Origin: Elusimicrobiota bacterium
Lineage (GTDB): Bacteria > Elusimicrobiota > UBA8919
Assembly: GCA_003452965.1 (NCBI GenBank)
Contig: DMMW01000039.1
Span: forward strand, 2,263 to 17,483
Direction: 5' to 3'
DNA: 15,221 nucleotides
Shown piece after piece: positions 5,992-15,108 of this stretch. Under the pieces are notes generated by a model, which ran no database searches, was not told the origin of the DNA, and was given only the letters and a program-made list of their open reading frames with translations. Position numbers and translations under genes: made by a program. The first letter of the stretch is position 1, and every line of letters begins with the position of its first letter.

Positions 5992-7920
5992 ATGTCATTT
6001 TTAAATCCACTTTTCCTTATTGGATTATCAATCGTATCAATACCAATAATCATTCATATTCTTTCCAGAAAAAAGCCGAGAAAGATCGAATTCAGCTATT
6101 TAAAATTTCTTGAAATAGCCGCCCGTAGAGCTATCAAAAAATTTCGTTTAAGACAGTATCTACTATTATTAATTAGATGTCTTATAATAATTCTGATTTC
6201 TTTAATCTTTGCCAGACCGGTAATAAGATACATATCTTCTTCCGAAAACATTGAAACAATATTACTTATAGACAATTCATACTCTATGAATTATTACAAA
6301 GATGGAATAACACGTCTGGCAAATGCCAAGGAATCAGCAAAAAAAATAATAACGTTATTGAAGCCCGGAGAAAAATTATCAATCTTTTCCTTTTCGGATA
6401 GTTTAATACCTATAGTAAAAAATCCTACAACCGACAGGCGGATAGTATTATCAGAACTTGAAAATATCAATTTAACTCATAATAAAACGGATGCTCTTAA
6501 TGCAATAAAAGAATCTGAAAAATATTTTGAAAACAAAAATACCGAAAAAAGAATAATTTTATTTTCAGATTTTGCAATTAACGGATGGAGTTCAAAAACG
6601 AGTTTAGCTAACGAACAAAACAAAATAATAGGAATAGATGTAGGAGATGACAATCCCGATAACTTTGCTGTTTCAGGTATAGATATTAATAATAACAGCA
6701 TCGGCATCACAATTGCAAATTATGCCGGCTATGACAAACGCATTTTAGCATCGCTTTATATTGACAATATAAAATACAGAGATATTTTTTTTAATGCTGA
6801 ATCTTATAAAAGCATAACACAGAATTTTAACCTGAAAAATATCTCAAACGGAATCCATAGGTGTTTTTTGGAAATTGAACCGGATAAATTAACAGTAGAT
6901 AATAAAAACTTTTTTGCCTTTAATTATCAAGATAAACCGAAAGCATTGTTGATAGACGGCAATCCACAGTTTTCTGAATTCAAAGGAGAGGTTTATTTTC
7001 TAAATACGGCTCTGCAAAATGATACATTAACAAAAGTTATAAATTATGATCAAATCGATAATGAGTCCTTTGATAATTATTCCATAATATTTCTATGCAA
7101 TGTATCCGAATTAAGCAGAAACAACGTAATCAGATTAAGCGAATTCATATCAAAAAATAAAAATATTGTATTTTTCCCAGGAGATAAAGTAAAATTAGAC
7201 AAGTATAATACCGATATGTCTTCTTTATTCCCTTGTGAATTTTCATCTGTTTTAGATGGCGGAGAACTGATGAACTTCGGAATATCCGATAATGCTGAAA
7301 TAGTCAAAAAAGTAAATATATACAAACGGTTTTTATTAAGCCCCAAATTAAATTCCGAAACCTTACTTCAATTTAGCGATAATTCGCCCTTTTTAATGAA
7401 AGGAAATAACAATGTTTATGTATATGCGGTTTCTGCAAACCTCATTTACTCGGATATACCGGTTAAACCTCTTTTCCCTATACTAATTAAGCAGCTTTTA
7501 GGCTATTTCTCTTCAAAAGAAATTCTAATAAAAAATTTAAATATCGGCGAGAAATTAACCGAATCCTCTGACCCCAATATTTCAGGAGTCATTTATCCTG
7601 ACGGCAAACTAACAAAATCTTCAATAGAACGCGTTGAGATTCCGGGCATATATGAATTAAAATATCGGAATAAAAAAAATAAATACTTAAATGCAAATAT
7701 TGAGGTTATATCCGGAGAATCCGACCTAAAAAAAATCACTATTTCAGAACTTAAAAAAATATTGGGAAAAACATCTATATTCAAAATATCCGCAGATAAA
7801 TATTTTGAAAAAAATATTAAGAAAATTCTGTACGGCAGCGAGATATATAAAATCCTAATAATTATACTGCTTCTACTTTTCATAGCAGAAACCATTATTG
7901 CCAATCCAAGGAAAACATGA
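5992..7920 (+). CDS. BatA-type membrane protein with VWA domain
   Basis: The protein has 642 residues. The N-terminal BatA domain (about 1-80) begins FLNPLFLIGL, has membrane segments at about 6-24 and 57-75, and holds the basic loop between them (HILSRKKPRKIEF). A VWA domain follows with a full MIDAS: DNSYS at 94-98, Thr166 in NKTDA and Asp193 in FSDF. The middle (about 210-600) is a long poorly conserved region, beta-rich and then glutamine-amidotransferase-like around GNPQFSEFKGEVYFL, as in other long BatA-VWA proteins. A final membrane segment at about 616-635 ends in ETIIANPR. The large domain is therefore probably extracytoplasmic, tethered at both ends. It belongs to the MoxR-Bat type of cluster; the aerotolerance label of the Bat family is historical and gives no firm function. 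The ATG has no Shine-Dalgarno. Confidence 0.9.
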   Translation: MSFLNPLFLIGLSIVSIPIIIHILSRKKPRKIEFSYLKFLEIAARRAIKKFRLRQYLLLLIRCLIIILISLIFARPVIRYISSSENIETILLIDNSYSMNYYKDGITRLANAKESAKKIITLLKPGEKLSIFSFSDSLIPIVKNPTTDRRIVLSELENINLTHNKTDALNAIKESEKYFENKNTEKRIILFSDFAINGWSSKTSLANEQNKIIGIDVGDDNPDNFAVSGIDINNNSIGITIANYAGYDKRILASLYIDNIKYRDIFFNAESYKSITQNFNLKNISNGIHRCFLEIEPDKLTVDNKNFFAFNYQDKPKALLIDGNPQFSEFKGEVYFLNTALQNDTLTKVINYDQIDNESFDNYSIIFLCNVSELSRNNVIRLSEFISKNKNIVFFPGDKVKLDKYNTDMSSLFPCEFSSVLDGGELMNFGISDNAEIVKKVNIYKRFLLSPKLNSETLLQFSDNSPFLMKGNNNVYVYAVSANLIYSDIPVKPLFPILIKQLLGYFSSKEILIKNLNIGEKLTESSDPNISGVIYPDGKLTKSSIERVEIPGIYELKYRNKKNKYLNANIEVISGESDLKKITISELKKILGKTSIFKISADKYFEKNIKKILYGSEIYKILIIILLLLFIAETIIANPRKT

Positions 7921-8705
7921 TTACACAGATTTTCAAAGATGATACTACATATCGGGAACACAAATTACACAGATTAAAATTATTTTTAATTGGTCTTTAT
8001 GTAATATTAACTTTTAACTTTTTACTTTTAACTTGCCTCTATTCCCAAGGCGGGAAATTTATATTCAGCCAATTACAATATGCAGGCGGATGGGACACAA
8101 GACCTACTGCATGGGATAGAATTTCCGAATATCTTCTTACTACTACAAGTATTAAATCCATTCCCGAAAGAAGAATTATAAAACCTAATGACGAAATACT
8201 TTTCTGGTCGCCCTTTATTGTTATAGCAGGAAGCAATGATATTTTGGAACTAAACGATTCAGAAATTCATACGTTAAAAAGATACATTTTATGCGGCGGC
8301 ATGATTTTTATAGATGATTCATCCGGGAAAAAAGGTTACGGATTTGACAAGGAAATCCGAGAAATAATTAAAAAAATATCGCCCGAAAATCCAATTGAAA
8401 GAATACCTATTAACGACGCAGTTTTTAAATCTTTTTATTTACTAAAAAGTGTTTCAGGCAGAATAATTACAAACAGATATTTGGAAGGTTGTAAAATCGG
8501 CGAACGATACAGCATAATATATTCGCAAAATGATTTATTCGGTGCATGGGAAAAAGATAACCTGGGCAACTATATATATCCCTGCAATGAACAACAAAGA
8601 TGGGAGGCAAAAAAACTCTTGTTGAATATAATATTATATTCGCTAACAGGTACTTACAAATCAGATACGATACATAAATCTTTTATACAAAATAAATTAA
8701 AATGA
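7917..8705 (+). CDS. DUF4159 domain protein with N-terminal membrane anchor or signal
   Basis: The 262-residue protein starts at an ATGA overlap with the BatA gene. After a hydrophobic segment (about 22-40) comes the DUF4159 domain from residue 48: FSQLQYAGGWDTRPTAWDRISEYL, then FWSPFIVIAGSNDILELND, the GGMIFIDDSSG strand at 127-137, NDLFGAWEKD at 205-214, and a C-terminal helix LLLNIILYSLTG. DUF4159 resembles class I glutamine-amidotransferase-like folds and occurs next to MoxR/DUF58/BatA genes. Its enzymatic role, if any, is unknown and no catalytic Cys-His pair is obvious. Cys40 is preceded by LLT, a poor lipobox, so a plain signal peptide or membrane anchor is more likely than a lipoprotein. 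The first 39 codons lie in repeat-like DNA (see the adjoining repeat entry), so the mature N-terminus may differ from relatives. Confidence 0.88.
   Translation: MITQIFKDDTTYREHKLHRLKLFLIGLYVILTFNFLLLTCLYSQGGKFIFSQLQYAGGWDTRPTAWDRISEYLLTTTSIKSIPERRIIKPNDEILFWSPFIVIAGSNDILELNDSEIHTLKRYILCGGMIFIDDSSGKKGYGFDKEIREIIKKISPENPIERIPINDAVFKSFYLLKSVSGRIITNRYLEGCKIGERYSIIYSQNDLFGAWEKDNLGNYIYPCNEQQRWEAKKLLLNIILYSLTGTYKSDTIHKSFIQNKLK
7920..8034 (+). repeat. Repeat-like DNA forming the 5' end of the DUF4159 gene
   Basis: A 12-bp direct repeat, ATTACACAGATT, occurs at 7920-7931 and again at 7964-7975. It is followed at 8007-8034 by an AT-rich run built of TTAACTTTT-like units. Both have the look of intergenic dispersed repeats and not of protein-coding sequence, yet they are read in frame as codons 2-39 of the DUF4159 gene and supply its hydrophobic segment. 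Copies elsewhere in the genome are expected but cannot be seen in this window. Confidence 0.5.
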
Positions 8706-10750
8706 AAAAAATATTTTTATTCTTCAGACTATTTATTTTCTTAATGCTTATACTTCTTATATTTCAACCGATAAAAAAAGTATATAATAAAAGGAATATC
8801 CCATCCGTTGCCTTATTAATAGATAATTCATCAAGTATGAAGAATATTGATATCAAGCAATTTGAAAAAGTTAAAGGAACCGTAAAATCTCAATTTATTA
8901 ATAACTCCAAAATAAATTCTTATCTGTTCACTTTTTCGGATACAATAAATGAATTAAAAGAACAGGAACTGCAATCTCTTAAAGCACAAGGGTCAAGAAC
9001 GGATATTTACAATGCTTTGGAAAAAACTAAGACCAATTTTTTAGGTAAAAATCTGGATGCTATAATATTATTCTCAGACGGCAATCATAATACTGATACA
9101 AGTAACATGGAAATTTTAAATGATTTATATAATCTTAAAATACCGGTTTACAGCGTAAAATATGAATTAACTAATGTACCTAAAAACATACTAATCTCAA
9201 AAATAGAATTACCGGAAATAGTTTTTCGCAACACGAATGCATCAATTATCGCAAAAATCAGCGTTTTCGGTTTCAGTAATAAATCTATTCCGGTTTATTT
9301 GAAATCAGACGACAGCATTATACAGACAAACACATTGAATGTTACAAATGACGGTTTGTACGAAATATCCTTTAATATTGCCCCAGATAAAGCAGGACTT
9401 ATCAATTATAGCATTGAAATCCCGACATATCAGGATGAAAAAAGCTATTCAGATAACATTAAGAAATTTTCATTATTGGTTGAACCTGAAAAAATACGAA
9501 TTTTATATTTGTGCGGTCAACCGTCTTTCAATTATTCTTTTTTAAGGACTACTCTAAAAAATGATCCGAATATAGAGCTGGTATCTTTTGTAATCCTAAG
9601 AAATCCAGAAAATATAGTTGCAGTTTCGGACAGCGAACTGTCTTTGATACCTTTTCCTATTGATGAAATATTCACAAGAGAAATATTCAATTTTGATATG
9701 CTGATATTTGATAATTTTAATTATTCAAGATTTGCTATAAATCCTCAATACCTGGTAAATATCAAAAATTTCGTCTATGGATACGGAAAATCATTTTTAA
9801 TTATAAGCGGTGAAATACCTTTATCTATCTACCAGAATACCCCTATCGCCGATATTTTACCTGTTAATCCTACAAGTGAATTAAGTACAGAAAAGTTTTA
9901 TCTTCATATCTTGAGACCTGAAAACAGCATATTGAAATTTTCCGATGATAATGTGGAAAATATGCTCGTGTTGAAAAATCTACCCGAATTAGATACTATA
10001 AATATATCGACTACAAAAGATAAAACCGTCACTCTTGCAGAAAGTGAAAAATCCAAACATCCTATAATTACCATTTCTGAAATTGGCAAAGGCCGCGTAA
10101 TGTGTATTACAACATCGTCTCTATGGCGTTTGGCATTAGGGAGCGAAAATCCCTATAAATATGTCAAACTATGGGGACAATCCATAAAATGGCTTACAAA
10201 TTCTATTTCTATGAAACAAGTGGCTATATCCTCAAAAAAAAGTTATAATATAGGCGACAGTTCAGTAATAAAAATTAAAGTAAAAGATGAGTATTTCAAA
10301 CCAATAAATAATGCAATTGTAAATTTGCATGTGACAAAACCTGATAATCAAAAAGAAATTATAAATGTTCCTCCTGAAATAGAAAATGGTGAATATGGAA
10401 CTAAGATTTCACTTGAACTTTCAGGTGAATATAAACTTGATGCATATGCATCCTATAACAGAAAATATTTGGGGGAGGATAAAATTTCCCTTTCGGTTTT
10501 TAATATATCAAAAGAATCCGAAGACAACACCGTAAATAGCACATTTTTAAAAAATATTTCCGATAAAACAAACGGAAAATTATTATCTATTGATTCTTTC
10601 AATCTTAATGAATTGAATATAAAGCCCAGAATAACAAAATCCGATATACTGTATGAAATGAATATATGGAATAAAACCTACATATATTTATTATTGATTA
10701 TTTTATTCTGTGTAGAATGGTATCTAAGAAGAAAATACGGGTTGTTATGA
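8702..10750 (+). CDS. VWA-domain membrane protein with C-terminal anchor
   Basis: The 682-residue protein starts at an ATGA overlap with the DUF4159 gene. An N-terminal membrane segment spans about 4-23. A VWA domain follows with a complete MIDAS: DNSSS at 41-45, Thr100 in GSRTD and Asp126 in FSDGNHN. From about 265 comes a glutamine-amidotransferase-like region (IRILYLCGQPSFNYSFLRTTL, then FNFDMLIFDNF, then FVYGYGKSFLIISG), and then GKGRVMCITTSSLWRLAL. A beta-sandwich-like part (about 510-600) precedes a final membrane segment at about 659-674, ending EWYLRRKYGLL. This arrangement is a known companion of BatA/DUF4159 in MoxR clusters, with the bulk of the protein predicted outside the cytoplasm. 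Its stop overlaps the first DUF2723 gene by 4 bp, tying the two gene groups together. The molecular role is unknown. Confidence 0.88.
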   Translation: MKKIFLFFRLFIFLMLILLIFQPIKKVYNKRNIPSVALLIDNSSSMKNIDIKQFEKVKGTVKSQFINNSKINSYLFTFSDTINELKEQELQSLKAQGSRTDIYNALEKTKTNFLGKNLDAIILFSDGNHNTDTSNMEILNDLYNLKIPVYSVKYELTNVPKNILISKIELPEIVFRNTNASIIAKISVFGFSNKSIPVYLKSDDSIIQTNTLNVTNDGLYEISFNIAPDKAGLINYSIEIPTYQDEKSYSDNIKKFSLLVEPEKIRILYLCGQPSFNYSFLRTTLKNDPNIELVSFVILRNPENIVAVSDSELSLIPFPIDEIFTREIFNFDMLIFDNFNYSRFAINPQYLVNIKNFVYGYGKSFLIISGEIPLSIYQNTPIADILPVNPTSELSTEKFYLHILRPENSILKFSDDNVENMLVLKNLPELDTINISTTKDKTVTLAESEKSKHPIITISEIGKGRVMCITTSSLWRLALGSENPYKYVKLWGQSIKWLTNSISMKQVAISSKKSYNIGDSSVIKIKVKDEYFKPINNAIVNLHVTKPDNQKEIINVPPEIENGEYGTKISLELSGEYKLDAYASYNRKYLGEDKISLSVFNISKESEDNTVNSTFLKNISDKTNGKLLSIDSFNLNELNIKPRITKSDILYEMNIWNKTYIYLLLIILFCVEWYLRRKYGLL

Positions 10751-12870
10751 TAATTACTTTCCTGGTATCCTTTGTAATATATTTAATTACACTGTGTCCG
10801 ACAGTTTATGTCGGCGACAGCGGCGAGTTTACAACTGCTGCATATACTTTAGGTATTACACACCCGCCGGGATATCCTCTTTATGTATTATTCGGAAAAA
10901 TATTTTCCATCCTGATTCCATACGGGAATATCGCATACCGTATAAACCTGATGTCCGGACTATTCGGAGCTTTGACATGCAGTATCCTATATTTGATATT
11001 AATACATCTATTCAGACGGAATAACCGCGAATCCAACTCAACAAATAAATATATATTCATCGCTATCTTATCGTCTTTGTTCCTGTCTTTCTCAAAAACG
11101 TTTTGGTCACAATCTGTAATTGCCGAAGTTTATACTATAAACGCTTTCATAATTGCGTTGCTTATTTATCTTTCTGTTACAAAACACAACAACATTTATA
11201 TCATAGCGTTTGTTACAGGCGTTGGAATTTCGGGACACTATTTAACTGCGCTATTATTTCCGGCTTTCCTGCTTTTATTTTGGAAAATACTGCTTAATGA
11301 AAAGAATTTTATTGAGAGAACCGTCTCATTTTCTGTTTTTTTACTATTGGGATTGTCAGTATTGTTATTTATGCCGGTTCGTTCCTCTGCAAATCCATTT
11401 ATGGACTGGGGGGATACCGAAACATTTCAAAACTTCATAGCTCAAATACGTAGAGTGCAGTACAAAACATTTGAATTCGGACAAAGTGTTAATTTTTTAA
11501 CAAAATTATCGTTCATAAAATATTTTTTCAAACTTGCCGGAGAACAGTTCACTTATTATATGGTTCCGTTTATTCTATTGGGCATGTTGAATCTTTACAA
11601 GGAATTCAAAAAGTATTTTACATTCACAGTAACTCTGTTCGTTATTAACAGCGTCGTGTTATTACTGATATTAAAGTTTCAATTTAACCCTCAGCAAGCA
11701 TCGGTAGTAGAAGTCTATTTTCTACCTGCATATACCGTAATGGCGATATGGTTGTCATTCGGATTCCTTTACATATCAAAATATATCAAATATTATTTCT
11801 TAACACCGTTAATTATACTGCCTATACTGTTTAATTTTAACTATAATAATAAAAGGAATAATTTTATTGCAAGCGATTATTCTTCAAACATTTTAAAATC
11901 ATTACCGACCGATTCTCATTATTTTTCATCGGGAGACAATCAGATGTTTTTACTATCCTATCAACAGTGGTGTTTAAAAAAACGTAAAGATGCGTCATTT
12001 TATACCGATACCGGTCTTTTATTTAAAAATATTTTCGGTTCTGATTTTTTCCGATTAACCCGTGAAGAAAAAATAGTAAGAAGGGCGATTATACAAAGAG
12101 AATTGCTTAAAGGACCCAGACCTGTCTGCTTTTCGCTCGGAAGCAGCCTTTCAAACCTTAAAGATGTGAAATCACGGACAACCGGTATAATATTCAATGC
12201 CAAACCTTCAATATTAGACTATAATTTATGGGCTTGTTACAAGATTCGCGATATAGATAATAAAAATTACCTTGAAGAATATCTACTTCGCGATGTTTCG
12301 GCACAATATCATTATTTTATCGCGGAAAGACACTATGAACAAAAAAAGATACAAGATATGTTTAATGAATATAATTTAGCTGCGAATGTCGGAGGGGATG
12401 TGGAATGGGTGCATAATAATATCGGGATTTCTCTTAAAGAAAAAGGATTCCAAGACGAATCTATAAAATATTTTAGAAAAGGCATAGAAATAAATCCTTA
12501 TGATGAAAATGCAAAAACAAATCTTGCCTTTATGTATCTTACAAAAGGTTACGAATACTTTAAACTAAAAAAATACGATGAAGCGATTGATTTATATAAT
12601 AAATCTGCAGCTGCAAATCCTATGCTACCTGACACCCATAACTATCTTGGAGTATTATTTGAAGAACAAAACAATAATGAACTTGCCATTGCCGAATATA
12701 GAAAAGCCATAGATTTGAAATACAACTATATTGACGCCCATTACAATTTAGGTGTTACTTACTGGAAATTGCAAAAATGGCAAAATGTTATAGAGCAATT
12801 TGAAATAGTCTTACAATTGGACCCGAACCATGAACAAGCGAGAAAATATCTTACAATATTGAAAAAATGA
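10747..12870 (+). CDS. DUF2723 multi-spanning membrane protein with C-terminal TPR domain (copy 1)
   Basis: I choose the ATG at 10747 (707 aa) over the ATG ten codons earlier (10717). It forms the same ATGA overlap as its neighbours, and the product then aligns without gaps from residue 1 to the next paralog. The first loop after the first membrane segment carries GDSGE (23-27) and HPPGYPLY (39-46), the hallmark of DUF2723. About ten or more hydrophobic segments fill residues 1-370. Residues about 535-705 hold four or so TPR units (NNIGISLKEKGFQDESIKYF, then YFKLKKYDEAIDLY, then NYLGVLFEEQNNNELAIAEY, then YNLGVTYWKLQKW). The layout, with an acidic motif in the first outer loop, resembles GT-C glycosyltransferases that use lipid-linked sugars, so a role in protein or surface-glycan glycosylation is a reasonable inference, not shown. 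Copy 2 follows with a 4-bp overlap. Confidence 0.9.
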   Translation: MIITFLVSFVIYLITLCPTVYVGDSGEFTTAAYTLGITHPPGYPLYVLFGKIFSILIPYGNIAYRINLMSGLFGALTCSILYLILIHLFRRNNRESNSTNKYIFIAILSSLFLSFSKTFWSQSVIAEVYTINAFIIALLIYLSVTKHNNIYIIAFVTGVGISGHYLTALLFPAFLLLFWKILLNEKNFIERTVSFSVFLLLGLSVLLFMPVRSSANPFMDWGDTETFQNFIAQIRRVQYKTFEFGQSVNFLTKLSFIKYFFKLAGEQFTYYMVPFILLGMLNLYKEFKKYFTFTVTLFVINSVVLLLILKFQFNPQQASVVEVYFLPAYTVMAIWLSFGFLYISKYIKYYFLTPLIILPILFNFNYNNKRNNFIASDYSSNILKSLPTDSHYFSSGDNQMFLLSYQQWCLKKRKDASFYTDTGLLFKNIFGSDFFRLTREEKIVRRAIIQRELLKGPRPVCFSLGSSLSNLKDVKSRTTGIIFNAKPSILDYNLWACYKIRDIDNKNYLEEYLLRDVSAQYHYFIAERHYEQKKIQDMFNEYNLAANVGGDVEWVHNNIGISLKEKGFQDESIKYFRKGIEINPYDENAKTNLAFMYLTKGYEYFKLKKYDEAIDLYNKSAAANPMLPDTHNYLGVLFEEQNNNELAIAEYRKAIDLKYNYIDAHYNLGVTYWKLQKWQNVIEQFEIVLQLDPNHEQARKYLTILKK

Positions 12871-14882
12871 TAGTTACATTCATTATCAACTTCATAATAT
12901 TATTAATTACTTCTTCTCCGACTGTGTGTACAGGCGACAGCGGTGAACTTATTACAGCATCAAGTACGCTGGGCATAGCCCATCCGCCGGGATATCCGCT
13001 TTATGTATTATTGGGAAAAATATTTTCCATTCTAATTCCATACGGGAATATCGCATACCGTATAAATTGCATGAGTGTTTTTTTTGGTGCGCTTTCCTGC
13101 GGAATTATTTTTTTAATCATTAAGGCATTAATTTTGAATGGCTCATTTTCTATAAAAATTTCTAAAAACTCCTTATGGTTCTGCGCATTTATAACTGCAT
13201 TAACTCTATCCTTTTCACATCACTTATGGTCACAATCTATCCAGACAAAAGGCGGAATATATACCTTGAACGCGTTCTTCATGACAATGCTTTTATATTC
13301 GCTGATAACGGAACAGAATATACTACTGATTATTTTCTTATGCGGTATAGGACTCGGAAATCACCATACTCTTACTTTTTACTTCCCTGGAGTTTTGCTT
13401 TATCTGATTCTTAATAAAAAGATTGAATTTTCAATCAAAAAAATTAATATTTATTTACTTTTATTTATTTTAGGATTTTCGGTGTATTTATACTTATTTT
13501 TGCGTTCTCGCCAGAATCCTATTGACAATTGGGATAACCCCGGAATATTTGAAAATTTTCTCAAAGTCGTATTCAGAATCGGTTACGGCGGAGTAATGCA
13601 CATTGAAGAAAGAGGGGGACAGCTTCTGAGACCGATTTCACTGTTGTCACAGCAAATATGGGAATATACAAAAAACATTTTTAACACTTCAACTTTTATC
13701 GGATTCTTATTAGGAGTTTTTGGTTTAATCTATTCCTATAAGAAAAAAAAGAAGCTTTTTTGGAGCCTATTATTGATTTTTATTCTATCAGGACCATTCT
13801 TTATGTTCCTTGCTAATAAACCTGTAAATGAAGATACGAGAGACTTACTTGAACCTTTTCACATACCTTCAATAATAATTTTTACCATATGGATTGGATT
13901 ATCCGTATCTTACATAACAAGCAAACTTAAATGGTCTTACGGATTATTTCCCGGATTTGTAATATTTCTTTTTCTTACCAACTTTCAAAAAAACAATTTA
14001 CGATATAATTTTTTCCCTTATGATTTGGGTAAAAATATTTTAAGAACGGTAAAAGATAATTCCATTCTTTTTCTTGACAAGGCGGATGAATCTGTATTTA
14101 TTTTGGCATATATGAAGTTGGTTAACAAAGAAAGACCGTCAGTAGACATATACGACTGTAATGCAAGCGTTTTCCCGAACATCTACGGGGACCGCTATTA
14201 CTGGATTAAAGGAAAAGACAGGACTTTAGTCCGGTTGCCTATTGAAAGAAGATTGATTCAGCAAACTGACAAGAATATTTATTATTTATCTGAAAATCCC
14301 GATTACTTTGATGATATGAAATTTAATAAAAGCGGTTTACTGTTTATTCTTAACAATAATCTGCCAAATTATAATTTTTCTTATATCTATGTGTTGCGGG
14401 AAAATATTTCACGATATCGTGACAAAATATTGACTTATTCTTATCATTTATCTTTAGCTAAATATTATCTTGCAACGAAACAAAATTCATTAGCTAAGAA
14501 CGAATTTGAACAATTAAAGCCTTTATTCAAAGAAAATATATCCAATGAGATTGCATATATGTATTACAGCAACGGTTTGCTTGATGAAGCGGTTGAAGAA
14601 TATAAAACAGCAATAAAAAATGAACCTCATAAATTTGAATATTATAATAATCTCGGTACTATTCTCACCAAACAAAAAAAATTCAACGAAGCGATTTCTA
14701 TATATAAAAAAGCTATTGAAATTTCACCGTCTTATATTGACGCACATTATAACCTTGCAGTAACATACTGGGAAATAAATAATTGGACCGGTGTGATAAG
14801 CGAGTTTGAGAAGGTTTTGCGGCTTAATCCTAATCGCACGGATGTAAACAAATACATAGAATCTGCGAAAAGAAAATTATGA
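12867..14882 (+). CDS. DUF2723 multi-spanning membrane protein with C-terminal TPR domain (copy 2)
   Basis: This 671-residue tandem paralog of the preceding gene starts at an ATGA overlap. The N-terminus matches copy 1 position for position: GDSGE at 23-27, HPPGYPLY at 39-46 and IPYGNIAYRIN at 57-67. About ten membrane segments fill residues 1-370, followed by a soluble part and about three TPR units (AYMYYSNGLLDEAVEEY, then NNLGTILTKQKKFNEAISIY, then YNLAVTYWEINNWTGVISEF), one fewer than copy 1. The TPRs probably bind a partner or substrate protein on one side of the membrane. Most of the two proteins has diverged clearly, but part of the N-terminal coding sequence is nearly identical at the DNA level, which suggests gene conversion. 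The stop codon lies inside the left target duplication of the mobile element that follows. Confidence 0.9.
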   Translation: MIVTFIINFIILLITSSPTVCTGDSGELITASSTLGIAHPPGYPLYVLLGKIFSILIPYGNIAYRINCMSVFFGALSCGIIFLIIKALILNGSFSIKISKNSLWFCAFITALTLSFSHHLWSQSIQTKGGIYTLNAFFMTMLLYSLITEQNILLIIFLCGIGLGNHHTLTFYFPGVLLYLILNKKIEFSIKKINIYLLLFILGFSVYLYLFLRSRQNPIDNWDNPGIFENFLKVVFRIGYGGVMHIEERGGQLLRPISLLSQQIWEYTKNIFNTSTFIGFLLGVFGLIYSYKKKKKLFWSLLLIFILSGPFFMFLANKPVNEDTRDLLEPFHIPSIIIFTIWIGLSVSYITSKLKWSYGLFPGFVIFLFLTNFQKNNLRYNFFPYDLGKNILRTVKDNSILFLDKADESVFILAYMKLVNKERPSVDIYDCNASVFPNIYGDRYYWIKGKDRTLVRLPIERRLIQQTDKNIYYLSENPDYFDDMKFNKSGLLFILNNNLPNYNFSYIYVLRENISRYRDKILTYSYHLSLAKYYLATKQNSLAKNEFEQLKPLFKENISNEIAYMYYSNGLLDEAVEEYKTAIKNEPHKFEYYNNLGTILTKQKKFNEAISIYKKAIEISPSYIDAHYNLAVTYWEINNWTGVISEFEKVLRLNPNRTDVNKYIESAKRKL

Positions 14883-14884
14883 GA
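14877..14884. repeat. Left copy of 8-bp target site duplication (TTATGAGA)
   Basis: This is a perfect match to 15093-15100, directly abutting the left terminal inverted repeat. It contains the TGA stop of DUF2723 copy 2, so the insertion did not alter that protein. Confidence 0.88.
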
Positions 14885-15092
14885 GGCAATGTCAAAAATA
14901 TTATGAAAAATCATGGTTTTTCACTAGACGATGTTTTCTTTACGCCTCATAAACCGAAAATTGGTAAACTCCTCGTCCCGATATTCATCGGGACTCGTCA
15001 AACATACCAATTTTTTAACGATTTATTCGGCTAAAAACATCTATATCGTTCAAAACCAAATTTTTCAATAATATGTCATTTTTGACATTACC
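14885..15092. mobile_element. MITE-like palindromic element, 208 bp, with 15-bp inverted termini and 8-bp target duplication
   Basis: The termini GGCAATGTCAAAAAT (14885-14899) and ATTTTTGACATTACC (15078-15092) are inverted repeats with one mismatch. Further matched inner arms are TGAAAAA/TTTTTCA (14904-14910, 15061-15067), TGGTTTT/AAAACCA (14914-14920, 15052-15058), GATGTTTT/AAAACATC (14930-14937, 15034-15041) and AAAATTGGTA/TACCAATTTT (14957-14966, 15005-15014). At the centre GTCCCGAT/ATCGGGAC (14975-14994) closes a 4-nt loop. The element is flanked by a perfect 8-bp direct repeat, TTATGAGA. It encodes no protein, so it would need a transposase in trans. An 8-bp duplication and GG-starting ends occur in several IS families, including IS6, IS256, ISL3 and IS1595; I cannot choose among them. 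Confidence 0.88.
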
Positions 15093-15100
15093 TTATGAGA
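15093..15100. repeat. Right copy of 8-bp target site duplication (TTATGAGA)
   Basis: This is the second copy of the duplication, abutting the right terminal inverted repeat. Its GAGA, eight bases before the next ATG, is the best ribosome-site candidate for the following gene, so the insertion left that site in place. Confidence 0.88.
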
Positions 15101-15108
15101 TTACTAGG

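Noticed and set aside
7593..7961. 122-codon minus-strand open frame opposite the end of the BatA gene
   Set aside because: It is hydrophobic only because it is antisense to an A-rich coding strand; it has no motif and overlaps two well-supported genes.
8019..8046. Lipoprotein signal in the DUF4159 protein (Cys40)
   Set aside because: The residues before Cys40 are LLT; threonine at -1 does not fit the usual lipobox, which needs G, A or S.
10717..10746. Upstream ATG as the start of DUF2723 copy 1
   Set aside because: It would overlap the VWA gene by 34 bp. The ATG at 10747 gives the same ATGA junction as its neighbours and a gap-free alignment to copy 2 from residue 1.
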